Assembly (NCBI GenBank): GCA_041687755.1
Contig: JBDNJM010000011.1
Coordinates: 1 to 51,835 of the forward strand
Length of the DNA stretch: 51,835 nt
Origin: JBDNJM01 sp041687755
Lineage (GTDB): Bacteria > Planctomycetota > UBA1135 > GCA-002686595
Direction of reading: 5' to 3'
Made by a program: the position numbers and the translations under genes. Below, in pieces: positions 16,416 to 25,333 of this stretch (positions are counted from its first letter, which is position 1; every line of letters starts with the position of its first letter). The notes below the pieces were generated by a model that ran no database searches, was not told where the DNA came from, and saw only the letters and a program-made list of their open reading frames with translations.

Positions 16416-18485
16416 ATGAAAAGCACCGGTCAAGGGTCGAACCCCGCCGCGGGGGCCTCGCCGCACACGAGTCCGTCGTCCCCGCAGCCGCCCTCCGGAA
16501 GCGAGCTGCCGTCCCGCGGGAAGGCGTCGTCCGGCTGGCGCTCATGGGGGCCGCTGACGACGATCGCGATCTTCTTCGTGAGCCTCCTGCTGCTGCTCAC
16601 CGTAAGCCGGCTCGGCCTGGCGGCCTGGCAGTTGGAGCGCGTGACGGCCGTTGACGGGCTGTTTTCTGTGCTGCTCAACGGCCTGCGCATGGACGTTCTG
16701 GTGCTCTCGATGTGGGTCGCGCCGGCGGTGCTCGGAACGCTGGTGTTCTCAGGTCAGCATGCCCTCGGGCGGCTGTGGTCGAAGGCGCTGCTCGTCTGGC
16801 TGGTGCTCGGAGCCTGGTACTTCCTGCTGGCCGAGGCAATCACCCCGGGCTTCATCGCGGAGTTCGACACGCGGCCGAACCGGCTGGCGATCGAGTACTT
16901 GAATCGGCCCCAAGAGGTCGTGCCGATGTTGCTCAAGGGCTTCCTGTCCCAGGTGATTGCGGGGACGGTCGTCGCGACGCTCGCGCTGCTGCTCGCCTGG
17001 CGCGGATTCAGCCGCGCGCTGCGCGCCGCGCCCTACCTGCGCTGGAAGCCGCGGCTCGTCGCGGTGGTGCTGCTGCCGCCGCTGCTGTTCCTCGGCATCC
17101 GCTCGAGCCTTGGTCACCGCCCGGCCAACCCGAGCAGCGTCGTGTTCGCCAGCGATCACCTCGTCAACCAGCTCTGTCTGAGCTCTGGGTACTCGCTCTA
17201 CTACGCCGTCTACCGGATGAAGGACGAGGCCGACGCGAGCGGCATCTACGGCAGCATGCCGCGCGACGAGATCCTGGCGGAGGTGCGCGCGCAGATGAAG
17301 ACGGTCGAGCCCGCGGACTTCACCGACCCGGAGCTGCCGACGCTGCACCGCCAGGTCGCCTCGGTGCGCCGCGAGCGGCCGAAGAACCTGGTGATCCTGC
17401 TCGAGGAGAGCCTCGGCGCCCAGTACGTGGGTGAACTCGGCGGGCGCGGCCTCACGCCGCACCTCGACCGGCTGGCCGACCAGGGCTGGTGGTTCGATCG
17501 GATGTACGCGACCGGCACGCGCTCCGCACGCGGCATCGAGGCCGTCGTCACGGGCTTCCTGCCGACGCCGGCGCGGGCGGTGCTCAAGCTGGGCCTGGCC
17601 CAGGGCGGCTTCTTCACGCTGGCGAACCTGCTCGGCGACAAGGGCTACCGCACGCAGTTCTTCTACGGGGGCGAGGCACACTTCGACAACATGTCGGGCT
17701 TCTTGACCGGCAACGGCTTTGCCGAGGTGATCGACCGCGACGACATCGCAGATCCGGTCTACGTGGGGTCCTGGGGCGCGTCCGACGAGGACATGTTCCG
17801 CAAGGCGCACGAGACCCTGGAGGCCAACGGCGACGACCCCTTCTGCGCGCTGATCTTCAGCGTTTCGAACCACACGCCGTGGGAGTTCCCGAAGGGGCGC
17901 ATCGGTGTCGTGGGCGAGGAAACTGCGACCGAGGACAACTCGGTGCGCTACGCCGACTACGCGATCGGAGAATTCATTCGGCTGGCCAAGGACTCGAGCT
18001 ACTGGGAGGACACGATCTTCGTCGTCGTCGCCGACCACGACAGCCGGGTCTTCGGCGCGGACCGTGTGCCGGTTGAGCGCTTTCACATTCCCGCCGTGAT
18101 CCTCGGCGCGGACGTGCCGGCGCAGCGCGACGCGCGCATCACGAGTCAGATCGACTTGGGCCCCACGCTGCTGTCGCTGATGGGCATCGACTCGGAGCAC
18201 CCGATGGTCGGGCGAGATCTCACGCGCCTGGCCGCGGACGACCCCGGCCGTGCGATCCTGCAGTACGGCGAGTCGTTCGGGTACCTGACGGAGGACCAGA
18301 TTGTGGTCCTGCGGCCGGGGCTCGAGCCCGAGCACTTGACCTGGCGCGAGGGCCTCTATGGGCCTGTCGAGACGCCGGATGCGGACTTTATCCGCACCGC
18401 CCGGGCGCACGCGCTGCTGCCGTCGTGGCTGTACGCGGAGCGCCGCTACCGCCTGCCCGAGACCGAGGTCGCGCAGGTCGAGTAG
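16416..18485 (+). CDS. LTA-synthase-like membrane sulfatase/phosphoglycerol transferase
   Basis: A 689-aa protein of the lipoteichoic-acid-synthase/alkaline-phosphatase superfamily. A proline/serine-rich cytosolic leader is followed by about five transmembrane helices (about residues 45-240). Then comes an extracytoplasmic sulfatase-fold domain starting near 320: NLVILLEESLG metal-site region, ATGTRSARG with the presumed nucleophilic Thr at about 366, SNHTPWEFP, and VVADHDSR with the metal-binding Asp-His. In Gram-negative-type cells such proteins transfer phosphoglycerol or phosphoethanolamine to glycans or lipids; the substrate here is unknown. ATG 16416 was preferred to the TTG two codons earlier. 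It is flanked by MsrB genes on the opposite strand on both sides. Confidence 0.85.
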   Translation: MKSTGQGSNPAAGASPHTSPSSPQPPSGSELPSRGKASSGWRSWGPLTTIAIFFVSLLLLLTVSRLGLAAWQLERVTAVDGLFSVLLNGLRMDVLVLSMWVAPAVLGTLVFSGQHALGRLWSKALLVWLVLGAWYFLLAEAITPGFIAEFDTRPNRLAIEYLNRPQEVVPMLLKGFLSQVIAGTVVATLALLLAWRGFSRALRAAPYLRWKPRLVAVVLLPPLLFLGIRSSLGHRPANPSSVVFASDHLVNQLCLSSGYSLYYAVYRMKDEADASGIYGSMPRDEILAEVRAQMKTVEPADFTDPELPTLHRQVASVRRERPKNLVILLEESLGAQYVGELGGRGLTPHLDRLADQGWWFDRMYATGTRSARGIEAVVTGFLPTPARAVLKLGLAQGGFFTLANLLGDKGYRTQFFYGGEAHFDNMSGFLTGNGFAEVIDRDDIADPVYVGSWGASDEDMFRKAHETLEANGDDPFCALIFSVSNHTPWEFPKGRIGVVGEETATEDNSVRYADYAIGEFIRLAKDSSYWEDTIFVVVADHDSRVFGADRVPVERFHIPAVILGADVPAQRDARITSQIDLGPTLLSLMGIDSEHPMVGRDLTRLAADDPGRAILQYGESFGYLTEDQIVVLRPGLEPEHLTWREGLYGPVETPDADFIRTARAHALLPSWLYAERRYRLPETEVAQVE

Positions 18486-18505
18486 GGGCGTCGCGCGCGC
18501 GGCCT

Positions 18506-18531
18506 ACTCCGCACGGTCTATTCAGCGGAGT
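18506..18531. terminator. Small convergent hairpin
   Basis: Arms actccgc/gcggagt (7 bp) bracket a 12-nt loop between the convergent LTA-synthase-like and lipoprotein MsrB genes. The right arm lies in the last codons of the MsrB gene. A weak candidate for a shared terminator. Confidence 0.3.
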
Positions 18532-19108
18532 CGGCTTCGGCGTCCGCTCGGAAGATCAGCGCCGTGCCGTTGATGCAGTAGCGCAGCCCGGTCGGCTCGG
18601 GCCCGTCTTCGAACACGTGGCCCAGATGCGCGTCGCAGCGGCCGCACTCGACCTCGGTGCGCGCGTAGCCGATTTTGTAGTCCGTGGCGGACCCGATCGG
18701 TGCGGTCTCGAGCGGCTCGAAGAAGGACGGCCAGCCGGTGCCCGACCTGAACTTGGTCGCGCTGGCGAACAGGTCCGCGCCGCAGCAGACGCAGCCGTAG
18801 GTGCCGCCCGTCTTGTTGTCCCAATAGCGCCCGGAGAACGCGCGCTCAGTGCCCTCTTCGCGGGTCACGTAGAACTCGGCCTCGGTGAGCAGCTCGCGCC
18901 ACTCCTCCTCGGTCTTCTCGACGCGGGCGGTCGGGTCAAGCGGCGCCGCTTCGGCCACCTCGGACGTCTCGGCGTCCGCGTCGGGCGCTGTCTCGATGAC
19001 GCGCTCGACGGCCGCCTCGGTCGCTGCCTCGGCTTCGGTGGTCTCGTAGGCCACCTCGCAGGCGGACAGGAACAGGGGCAGAAACAGGGTCAGCAGAAGA
19101 GTGCGCAT
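18518..19108 (-). CDS. msrB: Lipoprotein methionine sulfoxide reductase MsrB
   Basis: A 196-aa MsrB exported as a lipoprotein. The N-terminus MRTLLLTLFLPLFLSAC ends in a lipobox (LSAC) with Cys17 as the acylation site. An acidic Ala/Glu linker (about 18-60) precedes the MsrB domain, which has CVCCG and CGRCDAHLGH zinc motifs, GTGWPSFFEP and the catalytic RYCIN near the end. It would repair oxidised methionine in envelope proteins. It differs clearly from the cytosolic copy at 15880-16284 in the N-terminus, the linker and core residues. It is convergent with the LTA-synthase-like gene and divergent from the M14-type peptidase gene. Confidence 0.93.
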   Translation of the reverse strand: MRTLLLTLFLPLFLSACEVAYETTEAEAATEAAVERVIETAPDADAETSEVAEAAPLDPTARVEKTEEEWRELLTEAEFYVTREEGTERAFSGRYWDNKTGGTYGCVCCGADLFASATKFRSGTGWPSFFEPLETAPIGSATDYKIGYARTEVECGRCDAHLGHVFEDGPEPTGLRYCINGTALIFRADAEADSAE

Positions 19109-19281
19109 GCGGAGAAGTGTGTCGGATCGTGGGGCGGTTGGGGGCCTGGGAGCGGCCCCACCTGGGCTTCTTTTGGGACAGGCGCGCCCTTTTCACGAGC
19201 CCGCCTCCGCCCCGATAAGAGTGCGTTCTGGGTGAGGAAGCGTGACATCGGACCCGCCTGGCGGGTGCCCAGGGCCCTATC

Positions 19282-21780
19282 ATGCGCTCCATGCTGAGCT
19301 TGATCCCGCTGGTGCTGGCCCTCCAATTTCCCACCGAGTTCCCTCCCGATCCGCCCCTGCCCGGGATCAGCCCGGCCGAGTACCTCGGCCGCGACCTGGG
19401 GGCTGACTTCACCCTGGCCGACTGGGACGAGGTCTCCGGGTACTACCGGCAGCTCGCTGAGGAGTGCCCGAGCGTGCTGCTCGAGAAGCGCGGGACGTCG
19501 ACGGAGGGCCGCGACTGGCTGCTGGCGACGATCAGCTCAGCCTCCAATCTGGCGCGGCTGGACGAGCTTAAGGGGCTTGCTGCCAAGGTCGCCGATCCGC
19601 GCGGGCTCGGGGAGGCCGAAAAGGCCCAGCTGCTGGCCGACGCCAAGCCGTTCCTGTTCATCAGCGTCGCGATGCACTCAAACGAGTGCGCCGGGCCGCA
19701 GTTCGGGATGGGCTTCGCCCACATGCTCGCCACGAGCCCGGCCGAGCCCTGGAGGAGCGCGCGCGAGAACTGCGTCGTGTTCATCACGCCCTGCCTGAAC
19801 CCCGACGGCGTTGACCACGTCACGAACTGGTACCGCGAGAACGTCGGCGGTCCGTACGAGGCGACCGACCTGCTGGAGCTCTACCAGCTCTACGCCGGCC
19901 ACGACAACAACCGCGACTGGTTCGGGCTGGCGCTCGAGGAGACGCGCATCGTTACCGAGGCGCTCTACTCGGAGATATTCCCGCACGTCTACTGGGACGT
20001 GCACCAGCAGGGCAGCACCGCCGAGCGCTTCTTCGTCCCGCCGTACCGCGACCCGCTCAACCCGAACCTCGACCCGGGCGTGATCACTGCGATCGACGCC
20101 CTCGGCAGCCGCGCGCTGTACGACATGACGCGTGCGGGCTACCAGGGCATCTCGACCGGCGTGACCTACGACATGTGGTGGAACGGCGGCAACCGCAACG
20201 TGCCGGTGCGCCACAACATCATCGGGATCCTGACCGAGGCGGCGAGCGCGAACTTCGGCTCCCCCGTTTGGCGGCCGGCCAATGGCCTGCGCGCGCCGCG
20301 CGGGCTCGACGGGTACCAGCCCTCGAACCGGTTCCCCGACCCGTGGGCCGGCGGCTGGTGGGGGATCGCGGACATCATCGATTACGAGATCGCGTTCGGG
20401 AGAAGCCTCGTGGGCAGCCTCGCTCGCGAGCCCGAGGTGTGGGTGCGCAACGTGATGGAGGCGGCGGAGCGGACGATCGCTGAGGCCGAGGCAGAGTCGC
20501 CGAAGGGATACCTGTTGCCGCTGGACCAGCCGAATCTCGGGTCCATGGAGCGCTTGCTCGAGGGCCTGCAGCTCGGCGGCGTCGACGTGCTGGCCGCGAC
20601 GAGCGAGGTGCAGGCCGACGGTCGCACCTGGCCGGCGGGCTCGATCGTGATTCCGCTCGCGCAGCCTTACGGCGTGCACGTGCGCGACCTATTCGAGGCC
20701 CAGGAGTACCCGGAGGGGGATCCGCCGTACGACGTGGCGGGGTGGACGCTGCCGTACTTGTTTGGATTGGAGCGGGTGGAATTGCACGGAGAGTACTCGG
20801 GCGAGTTCACGGCGTTCGACGCGGCTACTTCGTTGCCCCGCTCCCGGCCCCTCGCGGCCGGGAACGCCTCCAACCGTCATCAGTGGCAGGCGGCGATCAA
20901 GGTCCTGCAGGGAGGGCAGGGCGAGACCTGGCTGAACACGACGGAGCAGACCCTCCCGACCGGGCGGTTCCCCGTAAATCCGGGAACGACCTCGGCGATT
21001 GATTTCTTCACCAGGACGCCCGGGCGCGACGTTGGGTTAGAGCTGCCGCGCATCGGCATCGTCGCGCCCTGGGTCGAGGTCAAGAACGAGGGCTGGCTGC
21101 GCTGGTTCCTCGACAGCTACGGGCTCGAGTTTCAGCGGCTGCGGCCGGAGACAGTGCGCGCCGGGCGGCTCGCGGACATCGTGGACGTGATCGTGCTGCC
21201 CAGCGTCTCGAGCGGGCAGATCGACGGCGGCCGGGGCGACCTCCGCACGCCATCCAAGTACACCGGCGGGCTCGGCGACGACGGCGCGCTCGCGCTGCAC
21301 GAGTTCGTGGCCGCAGGCGGCAAGCTGATCGCGATCGAGGGCTCAACGGAGTACGCGATCGAGCTCTTCGAGCTGCCCGTCGAGGAGGTCACGCGGGATG
21401 CCGATGACTTCTCCTGCCCCGGTAGCGTCCTGCGGGTCGTGAGCGGCGAGAACGGCGAGCGCTACGGCGTGCCGGACTCCGGAAGCGTCATGTTCTCCCG
21501 CAGCCGTGCCTTTGAGGTCGCGGAGAGCGACGATGACAGCGACGACAGCGATAGCGAAAGCACCGAAATTCTCGATCTGCTGCACTACGCGCCGACGCGA
21601 ATCCTGCGCTCCGGATGGATCCGCGGTGAGGAAGCGATCGAGGGCAAGTCCGCCTGGCTGCGGGCGACCGTGGGGGAGGGCGAGGTGCACCTGTTCGGCT
21701 TCCAGCCGGCCTATCGAGGTTGGTCCGAGGAGGCCTTCCTACTGTTCCTGCGGGCGCTGCTGCTGAACTCGAACTCATGA
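19282..21780 (+). CDS. Secreted M14-type zinc carboxypeptidase family protein
   Basis: An 832-aa exported protein with a short signal peptide (MRSMLSLIPLVLALQ; the Met at codon 4 could also start it). The N-terminal half carries M14 metallopeptidase features. HSNE (about residues 132-135) gives the His and Glu zinc ligands, DNNRDW follows at about 209, and DVHQQG (about 238-243) provides the third His ligand. The C-terminal half (about 430-830) lacks a recognised domain but contains Rossmann-like stretches (LPRIGIVAPWVEV, DVIVLPSVSSG, AAGGKLIAIEGS) resembling glutamine-amidotransferase-like folds. A short Asp/Ser-rich run lies at about 748-757. Its stop overlaps the next start (ATGA), so a small membrane protein is co-translated. 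Confidence 0.85.
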   Translation: MRSMLSLIPLVLALQFPTEFPPDPPLPGISPAEYLGRDLGADFTLADWDEVSGYYRQLAEECPSVLLEKRGTSTEGRDWLLATISSASNLARLDELKGLAAKVADPRGLGEAEKAQLLADAKPFLFISVAMHSNECAGPQFGMGFAHMLATSPAEPWRSARENCVVFITPCLNPDGVDHVTNWYRENVGGPYEATDLLELYQLYAGHDNNRDWFGLALEETRIVTEALYSEIFPHVYWDVHQQGSTAERFFVPPYRDPLNPNLDPGVITAIDALGSRALYDMTRAGYQGISTGVTYDMWWNGGNRNVPVRHNIIGILTEAASANFGSPVWRPANGLRAPRGLDGYQPSNRFPDPWAGGWWGIADIIDYEIAFGRSLVGSLAREPEVWVRNVMEAAERTIAEAEAESPKGYLLPLDQPNLGSMERLLEGLQLGGVDVLAATSEVQADGRTWPAGSIVIPLAQPYGVHVRDLFEAQEYPEGDPPYDVAGWTLPYLFGLERVELHGEYSGEFTAFDAATSLPRSRPLAAGNASNRHQWQAAIKVLQGGQGETWLNTTEQTLPTGRFPVNPGTTSAIDFFTRTPGRDVGLELPRIGIVAPWVEVKNEGWLRWFLDSYGLEFQRLRPETVRAGRLADIVDVIVLPSVSSGQIDGGRGDLRTPSKYTGGLGDDGALALHEFVAAGGKLIAIEGSTEYAIELFELPVEEVTRDADDFSCPGSVLRVVSGENGERYGVPDSGSVMFSRSRAFEVAESDDDSDDSDSESTEILDLLHYAPTRILRSGWIRGEEAIEGKSAWLRATVGEGEVHLFGFQPAYRGWSEEAFLLFLRALLLNSNS

Positions 21781-22097
21781 GCAACTCCGCACCGCACCGT
21801 TTGGAAGTTCCGCACGACCCCGCGCCCGAAAAGGCGGGTTGGCTGCACAGCAAGCTGATCGAGGCCTACGGCTGGGCCGGGGTGATTGTCGTCGTGGGGG
21901 CCTACTGCTGCATGTCGCTGGGCTGGGTGACGCCGGGAGCGACCTTCTACCTGGTCAACCTGCTGGGCTCGATCGGGATCGCCCTGGTCGCGCACCGGGA
22001 TTCCGCAAAGCAGCCCTTCTGGTTGAACGTGGTCTGGTCGATTTTCGCCGTCGTCGGGATGGCGGTGAGCCTGTTCTCGGGCGGGAGCCCGAGCTAG
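21777..22097 (+). CDS. Small CBU_0592-like membrane protein
   Basis: A 106-aa integral membrane protein with three hydrophobic helices: AYGWAGVIVVVGAYCCMSLGW, FYLVNLLGSIGIALVAHR and FWLNVVWSIFAVVGMAVSL. The pattern of a first helix, a LNLLGS-like second helix and an NxVW third helix fits the CBU_0592 family, whose function is unknown. The ATG overlaps the stop of the upstream peptidase gene by 4 bp (ATGA), suggesting coupled translation. Confidence 0.75.
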   Translation: MSNSAPHRLEVPHDPAPEKAGWLHSKLIEAYGWAGVIVVVGAYCCMSLGWVTPGATFYLVNLLGSIGIALVAHRDSAKQPFWLNVVWSIFAVVGMAVSLFSGGSPS

Positions 22098-22124
22098 CCG
22101 CGTCACGCGGCGGTGGGGCTCGGC

Positions 22125-22139
22125 TATAACTTATAAGTG
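22125..22139 (+). promoter_or_regulatory. Candidate leaderless -10 element
   Basis: TATAAC at 22125-22130 ends 6 nt before the GTG start at 22137. That spacing would put transcription initiation at or next to the start codon. No -35 box or ribosome binding site is evident. Confidence 0.3.
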
Positions 22140-23039
22140 AAGCTCACACACCAAACCCTGCTCGCCTGCTGCGCCGGGCTGCTCGCCTGCGCCACCCTCG
22201 CCTGCTGCGGACCGTCCGCGGAGCCCCAGAGCGCGCCGCTGGTCACGGACCCGGCGGTGGATCCGGGACAGGATCCGGGCTCGGGTGCGCAGAATCCGGT
22301 GCCACAGAAACCGGCTCCGATCCAGCTGTACGGCTACAAGATCGTGGCGTCCTACCCACACGACTCCGACGCCTTCACCCAGGGCCTGGTGTTCGACGGC
22401 GGGCGGGTGTTCGAGAGCACCGGACAGCGCGGGCACTCGACCCTGCGCGAGGTGGACCTGCTGGAGGGGACGGTGCTGCGCAACTTTCCGCTGGAGAATC
22501 GACTGCACTTCGCCGAGGGCCTCGAGGTCATTGGGGACAAGCTCTACCAGCTGACCTGGCAGGCGCGCGTCGGCTTCGTCTACGACAAGAACACCTTCGA
22601 GCAGCTGGGGTCGTTCACCTACGAGGGCGAGGGTTGGGGGCTGACCTACGACGGCACGCACCTGGTGTTGTCGGACGGGACGCCGACGCTGCGCTTCCTG
22701 AATCCCGAGACGTTCCTGGTCGAGCGCCGTGTGACGGTCACCGGGATGGGGAACCAGGTTCGCAACATCAACGAGCTGGAGTTCGTGGACGGCGAAATTT
22801 GGGCGAACGTCTGGAAGACCAACGACATCCTGCGCATCGACCCCGAGACCGGCAACGTGGTCGGGCTGATCGACATGGCCGGGCTGAACAGCTACCCGCG
22901 CCAGGCGGATTTTGACGGTAGCCACCGCAATGTATTGAACGGGATCGCCTACGACGAGGTCAGCGGGCGCATCTTCGTGACCGGCAAGCAGTGGCCGGAG
23001 CTGCACGAGATCGAAGTGTCCAAGAAACGGGCGAAGTGA
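22137..23039 (+). CDS. Glutaminyl-peptide cyclotransferase-like lipoprotein
   Basis: A 300-aa exported protein of the Glu_cyclase_2 family (plant/bacterial-type glutaminyl cyclase, beta-propeller), which converts N-terminal glutamine to pyroglutamate. GTG start. The N-terminus has a lipobox-like cysteine cluster (ACATLACC) and a Pro-rich linker to about residue 60. Family motifs include PHDSDAFTQGL (about 75-85), STGQRGHSTLREVDL, FAEGLEVIGDKLYQLTW, GEGWGLTYDG, NELEFVDGEIWANVW and LNGIAYDEVSGRIFVTGKQW near the end. Length is typical with the leader added. It stands alone, 39 bp after the small membrane protein. Confidence 0.9.
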   Translation: MKLTHQTLLACCAGLLACATLACCGPSAEPQSAPLVTDPAVDPGQDPGSGAQNPVPQKPAPIQLYGYKIVASYPHDSDAFTQGLVFDGGRVFESTGQRGHSTLREVDLLEGTVLRNFPLENRLHFAEGLEVIGDKLYQLTWQARVGFVYDKNTFEQLGSFTYEGEGWGLTYDGTHLVLSDGTPTLRFLNPETFLVERRVTVTGMGNQVRNINELEFVDGEIWANVWKTNDILRIDPETGNVVGLIDMAGLNSYPRQADFDGSHRNVLNGIAYDEVSGRIFVTGKQWPELHEIEVSKKRAK

Positions 23040-23758
23040 ACTTGTTCGCCGGCGCCGGGCGCGCGGGCGGGGCCATTCTGTCGGGAACGCGTGCGCCACG
23101 GGCTCCGGCAAGGGTCCTCGGCGTGGGGCCCCGGTAGGGGAACCTCAGGGCCGTGGGCTGTGTTCGAAAGTGAGCGGTGGACGGAGGTGCGGGCTCGGTG
23201 CGGGCGAGTGGGCCCAAGTGGTCTGGCCCCGAGCGCGCGCTGAGAGGCTGTGAAAAAAAGCGCTGCCTGGGCGAAGTGCCTCTCAGGTGCCTTCTGGACC
23301 ATCGCCTGGAGGCGCTGGAGCGCCGAGAGCGTTCACGGAATGCGCTGCGCGCGTGGATCACACTGTCGGAGATGGGGGGGGCAGCGGGGCAGCGGGGTTC
23401 CAGTGGGCTTCTTCGCCTACAGTTGCACCGCAGTTCGGGAGGCTCGGCATGTGGAGCGACCTGTCCAACGTTCGGGCACTGGGGATCGTCTCGGCCCGGC
23501 GCTCTGATGTCGCTCGGCTGGCCTGCAGGATCCCCGCCGACAGGAGAGGGGCGGGATTCTCCATAGATCCGCAGGGAGTTCAGAATATTCTCCCAGGGAG
23601 AGCTACAGCAACACGGTGGGGGGTTGCCGAAAGCTCCCATCGCAGGTCGGTCCCCGTGCGGATCAGTGCCGAAGGCCCTGCTGCTCCCCAGCGATGCCGC
23701 GCGCTCGCCCCATCCACTCCCGTTCCATCGACTCGCCTCGGTCCCCCGAGCAACTGAT
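23040..23758. other. Long intergenic region with dispersed hairpin
   Basis: No convincing gene in about 720 bp. Open frames here lack homology-like or GC-phased composition. It contains copy B of the dispersed hairpin element (23240-23325). A probable promoter for the transporter must lie in the distal part. Confidence 0.55.
23240..23325 (+). repeat. Dispersed hairpin element, copy B
   Basis: Stem CTGAGAGGC (23240-23248) / GCCTCTCAG (23278-23286) with a 29-nt loop containing GCGCTGCC. It is followed by the tail GTGCCTTCTGGACCATCGCC and a GGCGCT/AGCGCC dyad. It closely matches copy A. Unlike copies A and C it is about 200 bp from the upstream stop codon. Confidence 0.8.
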
Positions 23759-25201
23759 ATGTCAGGCGGACACGAAGATCCCACTCCCACCAGCCCGAAG
23801 TCCTTCGCCTTCGTAGGCGCGATCGCACTCGGCCTGGCGCTGCTGCTCGGCTTCCTCGGCGACAAGTCCGGCGGGACGCCGATGATCTTCGGCCAGCCGG
23901 CCGAGTACTACTTGTTCGCGGCGACGTTGATCGGCATCGCGTTCCAGCACATCTACGCCCTGCAGATCGCGATCTGCGGTTCGGCGTCGGTGGTGATCTT
24001 CAAGCTGATGTTCGTGGCCCAGTTCAGCCTGGGGTCGCACCTGGGTCACGAGTGGGTGCTGATGGTCAACCTGTTCGGCCTGCTCACCGGGTTTGGACTC
24101 TTGGCGGACCACTTCGAGAGCTCCGGCATCCCGGAGCGCCTCCCGCGCATCTTGCCGGGCGGCTGGAGGGGCAACTTCGCTCTGCTGCTGCTCGTGTTCG
24201 TGATGTCGGCGTTCCTCGACAACATCGCAGCGGCGATGATCGGGGGCGGCGTCGCGGCGACGATCTTCCGCGGCCGGGTCCATGTGGCCTACCTCGCGGG
24301 CATCGTGGCCTGTTCGAACGCAGGCGGTGCTGGCAGTGTCTTGGGCGACACGACGACCACGATGATGTGGCTCGAGGGTGTGCCGCCCCTGACGGTGATT
24401 CCGGCCTTTGTCGGGGCGCTGATCCCGATGGTTGTTTGCGGCATCCCGGCGGCCCTGATCCAGGACAGCTACCAGAAGCTAGACCGCGACATCAAGGTGG
24501 AGGTGCCGGTCGATGCCGGCCGCCTGGTTGTCGTGTTCTTCATTCTTGCCGCGGTCGTTACGGCCAACGTGCTGCAGAACACGGTCTACGTGGAGATGAA
24601 GCTCGAGGAGCACTTCCCGCTGCTCGCCGCCGCCGTTTGGGGCGTGCTGCTGCTGTTCGCCGCCTACCGCATGCCGAACTGGAAGGTCGTGCCCTCGATC
24701 TCCCGCGGTTCGCTGTTCCTGGTCGCCCTCGTGCTGTGCGCCTCGATGATGCCGCTCGATCAGCTACCGGAGCCAACCTGGAAGTCGACCATGGCGATCG
24801 GCGCGATCTCTAGCGTGTTCGACAACATCCCGCTCACGGCGCTCGCGCTGAAGCAGGGCGGGTACGACTGGGCCATGCTGGCCTACGCCGTGGGCTTCGG
24901 CGGATCGATCATGTGGTTCGGTTCCTCGGCGGGTGTGGCGCTGTCTTCGCGCTTCCCAGCCGCGCGCTCGACGGGCCAGTGGCTCAAGTACGGCTTCACA
25001 ATCCCGATTGCCTACGTGCTCGGGTACCTGCTCATGTTGGAGGTCGTCGGCTGGCACCCCGGCTCAACGAAGCACCACCAGCTCAACGCGGAAGGTCACG
25101 AGATCAAGCTGCACGAGGAGGGACACGAGACGGGCCAGGTGCACGGGGCGCCCTCGGTGATCGAGGACGAGCTGCTGTTGGCCGGCGAGCAGCAGCACTG
25201 A
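23759..25201 (+). CDS. ArsB/NhaD-superfamily ion transporter (citrate-transporter-like)
   Basis: A 480-aa polytopic membrane protein with about 11-12 hydrophobic helices. The two inverted halves each carry the superfamily signature: FLDNIAAAMIGGG (about 152-164) with GGAGSVLGDTTT, and SVFDNIPLTALAL (about 353-365) with GFGGSIMWFGSSAG. This supports a sodium:proton antiporter or a dicarboxylate/citrate-type carrier rather than a defined arsenite pump. A His/Glu-rich C-terminal tail (HHQLNAEGHEIKLHEEGHE) might bind metal or sense pH; that is an inference. The start ATG at 23759 was chosen because the open upstream frame is not membrane-like. A strong hairpin follows. Confidence 0.85.
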   Translation: MSGGHEDPTPTSPKSFAFVGAIALGLALLLGFLGDKSGGTPMIFGQPAEYYLFAATLIGIAFQHIYALQIAICGSASVVIFKLMFVAQFSLGSHLGHEWVLMVNLFGLLTGFGLLADHFESSGIPERLPRILPGGWRGNFALLLLVFVMSAFLDNIAAAMIGGGVAATIFRGRVHVAYLAGIVACSNAGGAGSVLGDTTTTMMWLEGVPPLTVIPAFVGALIPMVVCGIPAALIQDSYQKLDRDIKVEVPVDAGRLVVVFFILAAVVTANVLQNTVYVEMKLEEHFPLLAAAVWGVLLLFAAYRMPNWKVVPSISRGSLFLVALVLCASMMPLDQLPEPTWKSTMAIGAISSVFDNIPLTALALKQGGYDWAMLAYAVGFGGSIMWFGSSAGVALSSRFPAARSTGQWLKYGFTIPIAYVLGYLLMLEVVGWHPGSTKHHQLNAEGHEIKLHEEGHETGQVHGAPSVIEDELLLAGEQQH

Positions 25202-25243
25202 CGAGGATTGCGGGGCCCCCAGGGCGCCCGCGGTCGACATGCG

Positions 25244-25279
25244 CGATCCGGGCAGGGCAGAAGTGCCCTGCCCGGATCG
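25244..25279 (+). terminator. Perfect 16-bp terminator-like hairpin
   Basis: cgatccgggcagggca pairs perfectly with tgccctgcccggatcg around the loop gaag, 42 bp after the transporter stop. It is followed by ttgcagttt, a very weak T-tract. Confidence 0.7.
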
Positions 25280-25333
25280 TTGCAGTTTGGGAGGGCAGGC
25301 CGTCCCAGCTGTGGCTGGGCGCTGGGCGCGACC

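Noticed and set aside
23177..23566. Plus-strand open frame across dispersed element copy B
   Set aside because: The similarity between translations of copies A and B comes from DNA-level hairpin conservation; indels between copies break the frame and no protein family fits.
22960..23865. Minus-strand open frame (301 aa) in the 23040-23758 gap
   Set aside because: Overlaps the cyclase and transporter genes, is Arg/Pro/Ser-rich, and shows no family motif.
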